From Nostoc sp. JL33 (GTDB lineage Bacteria > Cyanobacteriota > Cyanobacteriia > Cyanobacteriales > Nostocaceae), in assembly GCF_017114985.1 (NCBI RefSeq), contig NZ_JABXKP010000106.1:1-64000 (forward strand): a DNA stretch of 64,000 nucleotides, given 5' to 3'. Every line of letters begins with the position of its first letter. The first letter of the stretch is position 1. The position numbers were made by a program, and so were the translations under genes. Of this stretch, positions 53,794 through 63,213 are shown in pieces. The notes beneath the pieces are model-generated. The model was not told the DNA's origin and did no database searches. It saw only the letters and a list, made by a program, of their open reading frames with translations.

Positions 53794-54291
53794 TCAATAT
53801 AGAACGCCTAACTCATGACTGGAAGTCACGAGTGTGCGGCTTGAAGAAATCAAAAACCCGCCCCAGTCAGGACTACGAAGCCCAACAATTCCCCCCGGTT
53901 TCAAAACTCGCCACACTTCCCGTAACGCCTGCGCTGGTTCTTGGAGATGCTCAAACAGCGCATGAGAAAAGATTGCATCAAATGAGTTATCCCAGAAGGG
54001 TAGAGCATATATATTTCCCTCCAGAAAATTAGCATTACTAACACCTTGAGTAAAAGCACTTTCAGCAGCTATGCGAATTTGAGAGGCTTCTCGATCAATA
54101 CCTGTAAGCGTACCAGGAGCGATCGCTTTTGCTAAACCTAAAGCGATCGTCCCAGGTCCGCAACCACAATCTAACAATTTCATCCCTGGACGTAAATAAG
54201 GCTTGAAAAACGCACCATGAGTATCTAAGCTGCGTTTTGCCATGAAATTCGTCGCATTGCTTGAATAGCCTGGAGTATACTTTTCCTGCAT
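53794..54291 (-). pseudogene. SAM-dependent methyltransferase truncated by the TnpB element
   Basis: The frame begins MQEKYTPGYSSNATNFMAKRSLDTHGAFFKPYLRPGMKLLDCGCGPGTIALGLAKAI: a class I methyltransferase with the AdoMet loop LDCGCGPGTI, then GIDREASQI and the LKPGGIVGLRSPDWGGFL strand. After about 150 residues the frame runs into the left end of the element (SSRTLVTSSHELGVLY) and stops. The roughly 100 residues that normally follow are not found past the right end either. Start 54291 is preferred; earlier in-frame starts read AT-rich DNA. Likely non-functional. Confidence 0.8.
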
Positions 54292-54394
54292 TGCTCTGAT
54301 TCCCTGCGATATTTGTATAAGTATCATAAGCAGGTACTTTTCAGATGTCCAATATATATTTAAATAAAATTGAAACTTATAAAATATCAAAAAA

Positions 54395-55279
54395 ATGGAA
54401 TTGCGACACCTGCGCTACTTTATTGCTGTCGCTGAAGAACTGCACTTCAGTAGAGCCGCCGAGCGATTGCACATTGCTCAACCGCCCTTAAGCCAGCAAA
54501 TTCAGCAACTAGAAACACAATTGGGAGTAGAACTGTTTCAGCGTAAAACCAAACGACAGGTGCAGTTAACGGAAGCTGGACAAGTATTTTTGCAAGAAGC
54601 TTATCAACTTTTAGCTCAACTGAAAAAGGCAATTGAGCTAACCCAAAAAACAGGAAGAGGTGAAAAGGGACAATTGCGAATCGGGTTTACCAGTTTGGTA
54701 ACTTACGATTTGCTTCCTGTAATTTTGCGACGGTTTCGAGAACAATTTCCAGAAGTAGAGTTGATTTTGCAGGAATTAACCACAACTCAGCAGGAGCAAG
54801 CACTACAAGAACGTCGCATTCATGTAGGCTTTGCCCATCCACCGTTAGAAGACAATACACTCAATCAAGAGTGCATTCAGCGAGAAGCTTTAATTGTGGC
54901 TATGTTAGAAACTCATCCCTTAGCTGAACAAGAAAAGATTTCAGTGCGATCGCTAGTAAACGAAAACTTTATCATGTTCCCTCGCCATTTGGGGCCCGGA
55001 CTTTACGACCAAATCGTAAGTCTTTGCCAGCAAGGAAATTTCAGCCCAAAAGTGACTCAAGAAGCGATTCAGATGCAGACAATTATCGGATTGGTTTCAG
55101 CGGGAATGGGGATTGCGATCGCACCGTCTTCATTGCAAAATCTTCAGAGAGTTGGTGTAGTTTATCGCGCTGTAGAGGAGAAAACACCATTAGTAGAAAC
55201 GGCTGTAGTGTGGCGGGAAGAAGATATGACACCTGTACTAAGGGAATTTCTGCAAGTTGTCATGAGTATCTGTGGTTAA
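54395..55279 (+). CDS. LysR-type transcriptional regulator
   Basis: A 294-residue LTTR. HTH: MELRHLRYFIAVAEELHFSRAAERLHIAQPPLSQQIQQLETQLGVELFQRKTKRQVQLTEAG (1-62); a helical linker; then the substrate-binding domain from about 90 (LRIGFTSLVTYDLLPVILRRFREQFPEVEL), with IGLVSAGMGIAIAPSSL near 230. It is divergent from the truncated methyltransferase gene, about 100 nt apart; LTTRs often control the divergent gene, so its former target may be the one that the element destroyed. The inducer is unknown. Confidence 0.93.
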   Translation: MELRHLRYFIAVAEELHFSRAAERLHIAQPPLSQQIQQLETQLGVELFQRKTKRQVQLTEAGQVFLQEAYQLLAQLKKAIELTQKTGRGEKGQLRIGFTSLVTYDLLPVILRRFREQFPEVELILQELTTTQQEQALQERRIHVGFAHPPLEDNTLNQECIQREALIVAMLETHPLAEQEKISVRSLVNENFIMFPRHLGPGLYDQIVSLCQQGNFSPKVTQEAIQMQTIIGLVSAGMGIAIAPSSLQNLQRVGVVYRAVEEKTPLVETAVVWREEDMTPVLREFLQVVMSICG

Positions 55280-55283
55280 TTGA

Positions 55284-55910
55284 TTAGTTGTCTCCACGCC
55301 ATGTAAAAATAATTTGTTCATCAGCTTGCCTAAACTCAATATTAAATTTATCAAATACAACTTCTCTTCCTAGAAGTAATTGTTCTCCACCTGTATTAGT
55401 TTGTAACCATGCCACAGCAGCAATAAAACTGTGTTCATCAATTGTCATTTCAACATTACGTAAAACATACTCAACTCTTCCACCGATGGTTTCTGCTAAT
55501 AATGTTGATTCGGCATCAGCCAAAGCATAGCCTAAATCTTGACCGAGTTTGAAGGAAATTAAACTTAATTCAGCACCAGAGTCTACTAACATTATTGTAG
55601 AAACTTCTATATCTTTATGCTTCAGCTTTACATGATAATTTGGTTGCCAATCATGCCGAGCAACTGTACGAAAGCGAATTGGGAGAATTTGGATAGAAGC
55701 AGTGCGACGCGGAACTAAGTAAATTACAAATAGCTGTTCTGAAGCCTCTGCCAATTTTATAACTTCACGCAGATTTTCACTGTGAGCGATTAAGCCATTA
55801 GCATTGTAAGCAATATATTGATTTTTATATAAATCTAATAACATTTGGCGATTCTGGTTTAGCCACTTCAGCATTTGCTGACTTTCATCGGCAGAGGGTG
55901 TTTTATTCAT
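55284..55910 (-). CDS. Retropepsin-like aspartic protease domain protein with N-terminal DUF5678-like part
   Basis: About 208 residues. The first 75 (MLKWLNQNRQMLLDLYKNQYIAYNANGLIAHSENLREVIKLAEASEQLFVIYLVPR) resemble the short DUF5678 domain. The second part has the aspartic-protease flap and active-site pattern TIMLVDSGAELSLISFKLGQDLGY, with DSGA in place of DTGA, and LLLGREVVFDKFNIEF near the end (LGR-x-V...F, a retropepsin hallmark). As a single domain it must dimerise to be active. Start ATG 55910 is used; the DNA just upstream is a copy of the 5' region of the gene at 57063-57425. Confidence 0.7.
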   Translation of the reverse strand: MNKTPSADESQQMLKWLNQNRQMLLDLYKNQYIAYNANGLIAHSENLREVIKLAEASEQLFVIYLVPRRTASIQILPIRFRTVARHDWQPNYHVKLKHKDIEVSTIMLVDSGAELSLISFKLGQDLGYALADAESTLLAETIGGRVEYVLRNVEMTIDEHSFIAAVAWLQTNTGGEQLLLGREVVFDKFNIEFRQADEQIIFTWRGDN

Positions 55911-55920
55911 AGATTTTGCT

Positions 55921-56009
55921 GACAATTTCAGCCATTTTCTACCAGCTTGCCTTTTACTTATGATTGTATCTGCGATCGCTCTGCATCTTCTGGTTAAAAT
56001 GAGCGATCG
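55921..56009. repeat. 89-bp duplicated upstream region, copy A
   Basis: About 95% identical by eye to 57411-57499 (copy B). It includes, on the minus strand, ATGGCTGAAATTGTC, the first five codons of the gene at 57063-57425, and the upstream DNA with a GCGATCGC site. Confidence 0.85.
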
Positions 56010-56047
56010 CCTTAACTAAAATAATATTCCAGCCTGAATAACCTTTA

Positions 56048-56314
56048 TTAATCATAATGATATTTGCAAGTCAAAATAATCAATAAATCTTCTTGCAGCT
56101 TGTAAACTAATCTATGTTCATCTGTGATCCGCCTTGACCAGTAACCTTGTAGTTCATATTTTAATGGTTCTGGCTTCCCTATCCCCGCAAAAGGATCTCT
56201 TTGTATATCTCTAATCAGTTCCAATATTTTTTTGAAAATTTTCTTGTCTTCTGTTGCCCACTGACCTAATTGTTCAAAAGCTTCTGGTTCAAAGGCAACT
56301 TTTTTCATATTCAT
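56048..56314 (-). CDS. YoeB/Txe-type toxin
   Basis: An 88-residue RelE-superfamily toxin: KVAFEPEAFEQLGQWATEDKKIFKKILELIRDIQRDPFAGIGKPEPLKYELQGYWSRRITDEHRLVYKLQEDLLIILTCKYHYD. The KPEPLK-x-L-x-G-x-WSRRI-x-x-EHRLVY run and the terminal KYHYD (with the catalytic-type His and Tyr) are diagnostic of YoeB, a ribosome-dependent mRNA endonuclease. Its start overlaps the end of the antitoxin gene by 26 nt; a second ATG at 56308 is also possible. Confidence 0.9.
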   Translation of the reverse strand: MNMKKVAFEPEAFEQLGQWATEDKKIFKKILELIRDIQRDPFAGIGKPEPLKYELQGYWSRRITDEHRLVYKLQEDLLIILTCKYHYD

Positions 56315-56540
56315 CTAAATCTACATAAATTAGGTTTCCTTCTTTTACATTCTCTAAGGCTTTGAGCAGATATTTTTTATTAGTTTCTGATTTCAGAAGA
56401 TAGGTAGTTTCATCTTCTTCATCTGGTGCTTCAACTAACACTATGACTTCTACAACAGTTCCTTCAGGTAATTCCGTTGCAGACAGTTCAATCTTGCCAT
56501 CTTTTCCAACAATAGCCTTTTGTTTAATTCCACTAAGCAT
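56289..56540 (-). CDS. Antitoxin partner of YoeB
   Basis: An 83-residue protein. The first half (KQKAIVGKDGKIELSATELPEGTVVEVIVLVEAP) resembles a short AbrB-like strand motif, the second (LLKSETNKKYLLKALENVKEGNLIYVDLDEYEKSCL) the Phd/YefM C-terminal toxin-binding region. The gene is first in the pair and overlaps the toxin gene, the classic order of type II modules. It should bind YoeB and repress the pair's promoter. An AbrB-like front on a YefM-like tail is less common than a plain YefM. Confidence 0.75.
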   Translation of the reverse strand: MLSGIKQKAIVGKDGKIELSATELPEGTVVEVIVLVEAPDEEDETTYLLKSETNKKYLLKALENVKEGNLIYVDLDEYEKSCL

Positions 56541-56622
56541 AATTCTTATTTACTCCCATCTTTACCACTTTATTTTAACTGTATTTGAGTGAGATGAATT
56601 TGAGCGATCGCTCATCTGCGGT

Positions 56623-57057
56623 TCATTCAATCCTCTGGAGGATGCCAACCCGCAAGTACCCAATAACTGGAACTTCCAGTGCATCTGCATCATCACTCAA
56701 ATGTAGAACTACAATAGTTGCTCTACCAGTCGGCGTTTTGCCAACAATACGTAGACCATCTTCACTCCAGCCAAAATGCTCTAACCAGACTTGAGTACGA
56801 GGGTTAAATAGCCTTACCGTTTCGCTCGTCTCTGGATCAACCCCTGTAGTTTTATCACTTTTGTAGCGATTACACAGGGGACAAGCTAGCCATAAGTTTG
56901 ATTCATCATTGCTACCATTTTTAGATATGGGAATAATATGTTCAATTTCCAAACGTGCCATTACTAAACGCTGAGGACTTAAACAATAGCCACAGCGATT
57001 TTGAGCATCGGTGCGGACACGACGTTCTATTTCTACAGAAATGTAAAAGCGGGCCAT
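56623..57057 (-). CDS. HNH endonuclease
   Basis: A 144-residue protein with an HNH core: RCGYCLSPQRLVMARLEIEHIIPISKNGSNDESNLWLACPLCNRYKSD. C22/C25 and C59/C62 bind the structural zinc; His40 (EHIIP), Asn54 and His/Asp equivalents make the active site. The C-terminal half (VRLFNPRTQVWLEHFGWSEDGLRIVGKTPTGRATIVVL) is the part that follows the HNH in a common cyanobacterial subfamily. It lies 5 nt after the next gene on the same strand and is probably co-expressed with it. Its biological target is unknown. Confidence 0.88.
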   Translation of the reverse strand: MARFYISVEIERRVRTDAQNRCGYCLSPQRLVMARLEIEHIIPISKNGSNDESNLWLACPLCNRYKSDKTTGVDPETSETVRLFNPRTQVWLEHFGWSEDGLRIVGKTPTGRATIVVLHLSDDADALEVPVIGYLRVGILQRIE

Positions 57058-57062
57058 TGCTG

Positions 57063-57425
57063 TTAATTGAGGGCTGGTTTCAAGCCGCGTTCAACAGCCA
57101 CTTTTAAAGCTCTTGCTTTACTTACTAAGCCATGTCGATAGACCTGCATTAGTTCATCTAGTTGACGAATTTCTGCATCATTCAGCTGTCCCTCTCGGTG
57201 ACGCGCTTGCAAGTCACTGAAAACTTCTTGCTGCTGAGTTTCCATCTGCATATCGCATATAGCCAAAACCTGCTCATCGGGTAGAGACTCCAGAGGTAGT
57301 TCGGTAATGGCGCTCTCAATCCATTCTAGTAATACATCTTCAAGTCGCCGATGTGTGAAAGCAGCGATTTCCTTTGCTTTTTGTGCCAGTGTTTCAGGAA
57401 GTTGAAGGGTGACAATTTCAGCCAT
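57063..57425 (-). CDS. Partner protein of the HNH nuclease, function unknown
   Basis: A 120-residue protein: MAEIVTLQLPETLAQKAKEIAAFTHRRLEDVLLEWIESAI has ribbon-helix-helix spacing, then an acidic stretch (ELPLESLPDEQVLAICDMQMETQQQEVFSDLQARHREGQLNDAEIRQLDELMQVYRHGLVSKARALKVAVERGL). It is upstream of the HNH gene by 5 nt; I recall this pair as recurrent in cyanobacteria. It could act as a DNA-binding regulator or an immunity-type protein. The first codons and upstream DNA occur again at 55921-56009. Confidence 0.65.
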   Translation of the reverse strand: MAEIVTLQLPETLAQKAKEIAAFTHRRLEDVLLEWIESAITELPLESLPDEQVLAICDMQMETQQQEVFSDLQARHREGQLNDAEIRQLDELMQVYRHGLVSKARALKVAVERGLKPALN

Positions 57426-57499
57426 TTTCTGCCAGGTTGCCTTTTACTTATGATTGTATCTGCGATCGCTCTGCATCTTCTGGTTAAAAAGAGCGATCA
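57411..57499. repeat. 89-bp duplicated upstream region, copy B
   Basis: The original copy, as it carries the intact start of the gene at 57063-57425. It differs from copy A (55921-56009) at about four positions. Confidence 0.85.
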
Positions 57500-57549
57500 C
57501 TTTTCTTTTTTAGCGTGGGCGGTTCGTTAAAAAGAGCGATCGCTATTAG

Positions 57550-57711
57550 AGTTTTAAATCTTACCAAACAGAAGTACAAGCAATATCCCAACTAGGAATC
57601 AGCTTTCATGATTGGCTTAAATTAACTCCGTCTACAGAAATTAAACCAGACGGCGCAGAATTAATGTACATAATTCCATCCAAACCTTTAGAGTTACAGC
57701 CTTCCATCTGA
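57550..57711 (+). pseudogene. C-terminal fragment of an unidentified protein
   Basis: A 53-codon frame without a start: SFKSYQTEVQAISQLGISF, HDWLKLTPSTEIKPDGAELM, YIIPSKPLELQPSI, then TGA. It follows a TAG in frame. The composition is protein-like, and it is the only plus-strand coding trace among minus-strand genes. I cannot name the family. It is likely the tail of a gene lost by rearrangement. Confidence 0.4.
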
Positions 57712-57735
57712 ACTAATTACAGGATTAAAGATGAA

Positions 57736-58152
57736 TTAATCAAGGTCAATAAAGTCTCTAGGAGTAATAATCTGGTTTTGATATTCGGCTAGGGTCTTGA
57801 GTGATAAAAGGTCTTGATCTCCTGTGATTACAAATTCTGCATTGGCATCTTTAACAAGTTCTAAAAATTTATTGTCATCTGGATCTCTACAGGTGTTTAT
57901 TTGAAATTTTATTTCTATAAATTGACTGTATTTTTTAATTATGTCCAAAAAATCTTGTCGGTCTTCATCTGAGATATATTTATCGAACTTACGTTTGTAA
58001 ATTCGTGTGTTTAATTCTTGATAAGTTTCATCACTTTGAGCAATTTTGAATTCTTTATAGACTTTATCTAGGGCTTTACGGGCTGTTCCATTAGGACTTA
58101 GAACAGCACTAAGTAAAACATTTGTGTCAATGACAATTAGTTTATGATTCAT
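57736..58152 (-). CDS. PIN-domain toxin
   Basis: A 138-residue PIN domain of the toxin type: LIVIDTNVLLSAVLSPNGTARKAL (first Asp), EELNTRIYKRKFDKYISDEDRQDFLDII (Glu), TCRDPDDNKFLELVKDANAEFVITGDQDLLSL (the Asp cluster D-P-D-D and GDQDLL). This four-acid site binds magnesium and cuts RNA. It overlaps the antitoxin gene upstream by 11 nt. Confidence 0.9.
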   Translation of the reverse strand: MNHKLIVIDTNVLLSAVLSPNGTARKALDKVYKEFKIAQSDETYQELNTRIYKRKFDKYISDEDRQDFLDIIKKYSQFIEIKFQINTCRDPDDNKFLELVKDANAEFVITGDQDLLSLKTLAEYQNQIITPRDFIDLD

Positions 58153-58369
58153 CGGCGAGTAATTCTTCTAGAGTTTCTTCGGTTAATCCTTTGGCTTGAG
58201 CATTTCTGCCGATTCTGTCAAAAACACTAAGTAAATCTTCATCTTTATTATTTGAAGAGGTTTTCTTTATTTCTTGAATAAGTTGTTCTTGTTCTTGTGC
58301 GGGAAGTTGTAGGACAAGATTAAGAATTTGCTCGAAGGTTAGGGGTAGTTGATAGGTTTTTTGAGTCAT
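58142..58369 (-). CDS. Antitoxin of the PIN toxin
   Basis: A 75-residue acidic protein: QLPLTFEQILNLVLQLPAQEQEQLIQEIKKTSSNNKDEDLLSVFDRIGRNAQAKGLTEETLEELLADES. The LPxxEQxxLI-x-EI helix and the C-terminal GLTEETLEELLADE are usual in antitoxins of PIN toxins in cyanobacteria. It has no evident DNA-binding domain. The overlap and order fit a type II module. Confidence 0.78.
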   Translation of the reverse strand: MTQKTYQLPLTFEQILNLVLQLPAQEQEQLIQEIKKTSSNNKDEDLLSVFDRIGRNAQAKGLTEETLEELLADES

Positions 58370-58444
58370 GGTGAGTTCTGGAGTTAGGGAATAGAAACTT
58401 GTTAGCTTTTTTAATCAGGTTTGAGCCAGTTTTCTACTTTTAAA

Positions 58445-58693
58445 TCACGATTCCTCTATACCTTGGCGAATTGCATTATCCATATCCTCAAGAGTTTTGG
58501 GTTTACCTTGATATTTTAAGCAACCTGCTACATCATCTAATTTAGTTTCTGGAAAAGATTTCTTAGGCTTTAAAAGAATTCCATCACCCATATCAATAAT
58601 AATAAATTCTTGACCTACTCCCCATTGATCAGCTTCCCGCAAAGATTGGGGAATAATTACTTGTCCTTGAGAAGACAATTTTGTAATTTCCAT
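58445..58693 (-). CDS. AbrB/MazE-type antitoxin, without a toxin gene
   Basis: An 82-residue protein with a swapped-hairpin AbrB domain, MEITKLSSQGQVIIPQSLREADQWGVGQEFIIIDMGDGILLKPKK, followed by a toxin-binding tail (LDDVAGCLKYQGKPKTLEDMDNAIRQGIEES) typical of VapB antitoxins. The next gene downstream is the PIN/antitoxin pair, which already has its own antitoxin, so this is an orphan or a second regulator of the pair. Confidence 0.85.
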   Translation of the reverse strand: MEITKLSSQGQVIIPQSLREADQWGVGQEFIIIDMGDGILLKPKKSFPETKLDDVAGCLKYQGKPKTLEDMDNAIRQGIEES

Positions 58694-58825
58694 TAACTTA
58701 AAAAGTAAAAAACTAAGACTAATATAAAAATTTTAGCATTTTTAATTATCCCAATCTCTCCTCTTCCTCTGCGTTCTCTGCGCCTCTGCGGTAGCCTGCG
58801 GCAAGCCGCTCCGCGTCTACGTAAT

Positions 58826-58851
58826 AAAAAAGGCGAACCCAAAAGTTCGCC
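58826..58851 (-). terminator. Rho-independent terminator of the chlL-chlN unit
   Basis: On the minus strand: GGCGAAC, loop TTTTGG, GTTCGCC, then TTTTTT. It lies about 40 nt after the chlN stop and is a textbook intrinsic terminator. Confidence 0.92.
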
Positions 58852-58891
58852 CATAATATCCTATTATGATGTTGCTCAATAAAACCCAAAT

Positions 58892-60460
<1,569 letters not shown>

Positions 60461-61249
60461 TTATGCGTTAGGGAAGAGGCGGGCAATTTCTGATTCATCA
60501 AAAACGCCTGCTGGCAGTTCTTCCCCCAAAAAATCGTTACTTTCTTCAGCCTTTTGCAAAGCTGTTTGATCACCCCAGACATCTGACAACACGTCTTTAA
60601 ACGCATTCTCATCTAATGGACTATCCTCAAACGCCTCGTCGTCATCCAGCTTCATTTCCATTGCAGCTGTTGCATCGAAGGCAATTTCCCCAAACTCATC
60701 TGCTTCTAGACTAGCGATTTGGAGAGACTCATCTTTTGAGTCGTATCCGTTGGATGAGGAAATATCGCCAAAGGCATTTTCGGTTTCCTCCAACTCGCCG
60801 ATCCCCAGACTTTGATCATCAGAATCCACGATTGCGAACTCTTGAGCTACCGCCACTGAAGCAAAGCCATTTGTATGAGAATGTGTCAATGTTTCATCTT
60901 CAGGCTTTTCGTCAATGACAACTGCTGAATCATCTCCGTATTTTTCCGGTTCTGGGTTGATGGCAAAGCGATTACCGAGAGCGAAATCTGGGTCAAAATG
61001 CAAATCCAGCACCTCAATCAGCGTATCGGCGTCAGGATTAAGTTTGGCAAAGGGCAACATTAACTGCGCTAGCTTTGGTTCTAGGGCGTTAACTACTCCC
61101 AGGATGAGGTAAGAAGGTGGTCGCTTCCCGCCATCAGGCGTATACACTGATTCTACTTGCATGTGCAGGGTAATCCAGTCTCGATTGTTCTGGAAAAATT
61201 GCAACCACTTTTGCTTTAATGAATCCGTAAAGCTGTGAAAGAAAGCCAT
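60461..61249 (-). CDS. DUF5331 acidic protein between chlL and chlN
   Basis: A 262-residue protein. The N-terminal 100 residues are folded and conserved (MAFFHSFTDSLKQKWLQFFQNNRDWITLHMQVESVYTPDGGKRPPSYLILGVVNALEPKLAQLMLPFAKLNPDADTLIEVLDLHFDPD); the rest is very acidic and low in complexity (DEKPEDETL, ELEETENAFGDI, KLDDDEAFEDSPLDENAFKDVLSDVWGD). It lies 32 nt after chlL on the same strand, an arrangement kept in many cyanobacteria, so a link to dark chlorophyll synthesis is plausible. No enzyme motif is seen. Confidence 0.85.
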   Translation of the reverse strand: MAFFHSFTDSLKQKWLQFFQNNRDWITLHMQVESVYTPDGGKRPPSYLILGVVNALEPKLAQLMLPFAKLNPDADTLIEVLDLHFDPDFALGNRFAINPEPEKYGDDSAVVIDEKPEDETLTHSHTNGFASVAVAQEFAIVDSDDQSLGIGELEETENAFGDISSSNGYDSKDESLQIASLEADEFGEIAFDATAAMEMKLDDDEAFEDSPLDENAFKDVLSDVWGDQTALQKAEESNDFLGEELPAGVFDESEIARLFPNA

Positions 61250-61281
61250 ATTATTGTTCCCCATCCTGAGAAGTTGGTGAT

Positions 61282-62148
61282 TTATACAATCATCAAGTCT
61301 AGTTCCTCTTCTGAATTAGGAACCTGGGGTTTACCCGGATTTAAATAAAAATCGGACAACAAAGAGAACAATTCCCGATCTGGTGTGTCGTTAGGGACAA
61401 CACCTTCGGGACGCGCCAGAATTTGGTCAGCGATGTTGAGATAGTAATCGCAAACGTAGTCTAGGGAAGGGTCTTGCTCTGCCATCTCAAACAAAGTTTT
61501 CCCTTTCACACGGGAAACACGGATATCTTCAATCAAAGGCAAAACTTCTAGAACTGGCATGGGCACTGCTTCTATATATTTTTCAATCAAGTCACGTTTG
61601 GAGGTGCGGTTGCCAATTAACCCAGCTAGACGCAGTGGGTGAGTTCGGGCTTTTTCGCGGACTGAAGCAGCAATCCGGTTAGCCGCAAACAAAGCATCAA
61701 AGCCGTTGTCTGTAACGATCAGGCAGTAATCTGCATAGTTGAGTGGTGCAGCAAAACCACCGCAAACTACGTCACCCAGAACATCAAAAAGAATTATATC
61801 GTATTCATCAAAGGCGTTGAGTTCCTTAAGTAATTTCACGGTCTCACCGACTACGTAGCCGCCGCACCCAGCACCCGCAGGTGGGCCACCAGCTTCTACG
61901 CAATCAACACCGCCGTAGCCTTTGTAAATCACATCTTCCGGCCAGACATCTTCGTAGTGATAGTCCTTTTCTTGGAGGGTGTCGATAATTGTGGGAATCA
62001 AAAACCCAGTCAGGGTAAAGGTGCTGTCATGTTTCGGGTCACAGCCAATTTGCAGCACTTTCTTGCCACGTTTAGCTAGGGCGACCGATATATTACAGCT
62101 AGTCGTGGATTTACCGATACCACCTTTTCCGTAGACTGCTAGTTTCAC
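61282..62148 (-). CDS. chlL: Light-independent protochlorophyllide reductase iron-sulfur ATPase
   Basis: A 288-residue nitrogenase-iron-protein homologue. P-loop [14 protein letters not shown] (6-19), Cys95 (GAGCGGY) and Cys129 (DVVCGGF), which hold the 4Fe-4S cluster between two subunits, and switch region FDVLGDVV. It passes electrons to ChlN-ChlB with ATP. The start is GTG 62148, giving the family N-terminus [10 protein letters not shown]; an upstream ATG would add ten unusual residues. First gene of the chlL-DUF5331-chlN unit. The 690-nt upstream gap should hold its promoter. Confidence 0.97.
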   Translation of the reverse strand: MKLAVYGKGGIGKSTTSCNISVALAKRGKKVLQIGCDPKHDSTFTLTGFLIPTIIDTLQEKDYHYEDVWPEDVIYKGYGGVDCVEAGGPPAGAGCGGYVVGETVKLLKELNAFDEYDIILFDVLGDVVCGGFAAPLNYADYCLIVTDNGFDALFAANRIAASVREKARTHPLRLAGLIGNRTSKRDLIEKYIEAVPMPVLEVLPLIEDIRVSRVKGKTLFEMAEQDPSLDYVCDYYLNIADQILARPEGVVPNDTPDRELFSLLSDFYLNPGKPQVPNSEEELDLMIV

Positions 62149-62838
62149 TGTTGTTTGCCTCTTATAGCTTTTTATCAAACTTGTGGCTCAAACATTTGCC
62201 TTCACCTGTCCTGAGATGGCGATGCGTGAGGTCTGTTGATGTCATTATTGGGCAAATTACATAGAAAAGAAAGTGGCTGTTAATTTGTAAAACGGTCTTA
62301 TGTCATGAATTAAATCAAAAATGTATCTCTTTGGGGTTTTATCAGGCTTAAAGACCTTATTAGCCCTAAAAACAGACAATAAAAAGTTTTTATTAATTTT
62401 TTTTATAAAAATAGTTACAAAATACAAAAAACTGAAAATCGGCTTTTTTGAATGCTTTTCATAGAATTAGCTGATGTTTATACAACGTGTTTTCAAGGCA
62501 TTGGGGCGCAGGGCCAAGGGTAAACAGAGGTATATGCAGCCTGATGCTGGAAATATTACTGAAATTTGCGTTAGCGTAGCTCACCGTTCGCGTAGCGTCT
62601 CGTAGAGAAGGTATCGCAGATAAATTGGCAGTTTTCAGCCGGTAGCCAAGACCGTTTAATTACTGCTTGAGAGTAAGTTAGTCTGGTTTTGTAAAAAATT
62701 ATTAAATTCCCAGATGTTGTTTAAGATTATTAACCTGGAAATGCCTGCTATTGTGCTGCTGCCGCCTGTGAAGGAGGCGGAACCTCCAACGACGGGCTAT
62801 TCCCAGTCAGAGACTCTTAACGAGGCTAACGAGGCTAA
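62149..62838. other. chlL upstream region
   Basis: 690 nt without a gene. 62149-62460 is AT-rich and probably holds the chlL promoter and leader. 62563-62612 is a composite repeat (GCGTTAGCGTAGCTCACC, GTTCGCGTAGCGTCTCGTAG). 62760-62835 has a GTGAAGGAGGCGGAACCTCC hairpin and a doubled ACGAGGCTA. Confidence 0.55.
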
Positions 62839-63093
62839 TTAGGACACCTCAGTTTCAAGTCCGTGGATTTCCTGTAATGTTTGCCAGCCAGCTTGCCACT
62901 GGGAGTTATCTTGTAATAATTTGGCATTTATCCAGAAACGGACTTTAGGATCACAAGCAGCAACCATTTCCGCGTAAACCCACTTAGCCTGATTTTTACG
63001 GTTGACAACTTGGAAGTGCCGCCAGCCATCAACTTTTTGCTGTGCCGTCCACTTAGAACCAACTAGGTAAGGAAATTTTTGTTTTTTTGTCAT
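62839..63093 (-). CDS. Trp-rich protein, TIGR02450 family
   Basis: An 84-residue protein: KKQKFPYLVGSKWTAQQKVDGWRHFQVVNRKNQAKWVYAEMVAACDPKVRFWINAKLLQDNSQWQAGWQTL. The spacing of Trp residues and the KxPYLVGSKWTA start define the family, which is small, soluble and of unknown role, in cyanobacteria and some proteobacteria. Length as expected. Confidence 0.88.
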   Translation of the reverse strand: MTKKQKFPYLVGSKWTAQQKVDGWRHFQVVNRKNQAKWVYAEMVAACDPKVRFWINAKLLQDNSQWQAGWQTLQEIHGLETEVS

Positions 63094-63212
63094 TAGTCAT
63101 TAGTCATTAGTCATTTGTTATTGAGCATTGGCCATTGGGCATTGCTTATTTCTCCCTCATCCCCCTCATCCCCCCCACTCCCCACTCCCCACTCCCCACT
63201 CCCCACTCCCCA
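63094..63212. repeat. ATTAGTC and CCCCACT tandem heptamers
   Basis: ATTAGTC units at 63093-63113, then GCATTGG-type units, TCATCCCCC units, and a clean run of at least five CCCCACT units at about 63174-63210. The last is one of the classic cyanobacterial heptamer families. Confidence 0.9.
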
Positions 63213-63213
63213 G

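Larger units (their letters stand above)
52465..53840 (-). mobile_element. IS605-type TnpB-only element
   Basis: The element has one gene, tnpB, and subterminal hairpins at both ends: TCACACGACT-AA-AGTCGCGTGA at 52469-52490 (right end, overlapping the tnpB stop) and CTCATGACT-GGA-AGTCACGAG at 53812-53832 (left end). There is no tnpA, so movement would need one in trans. The left end lies inside a methyltransferase gene. Exact borders are approximate. Confidence 0.75.
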
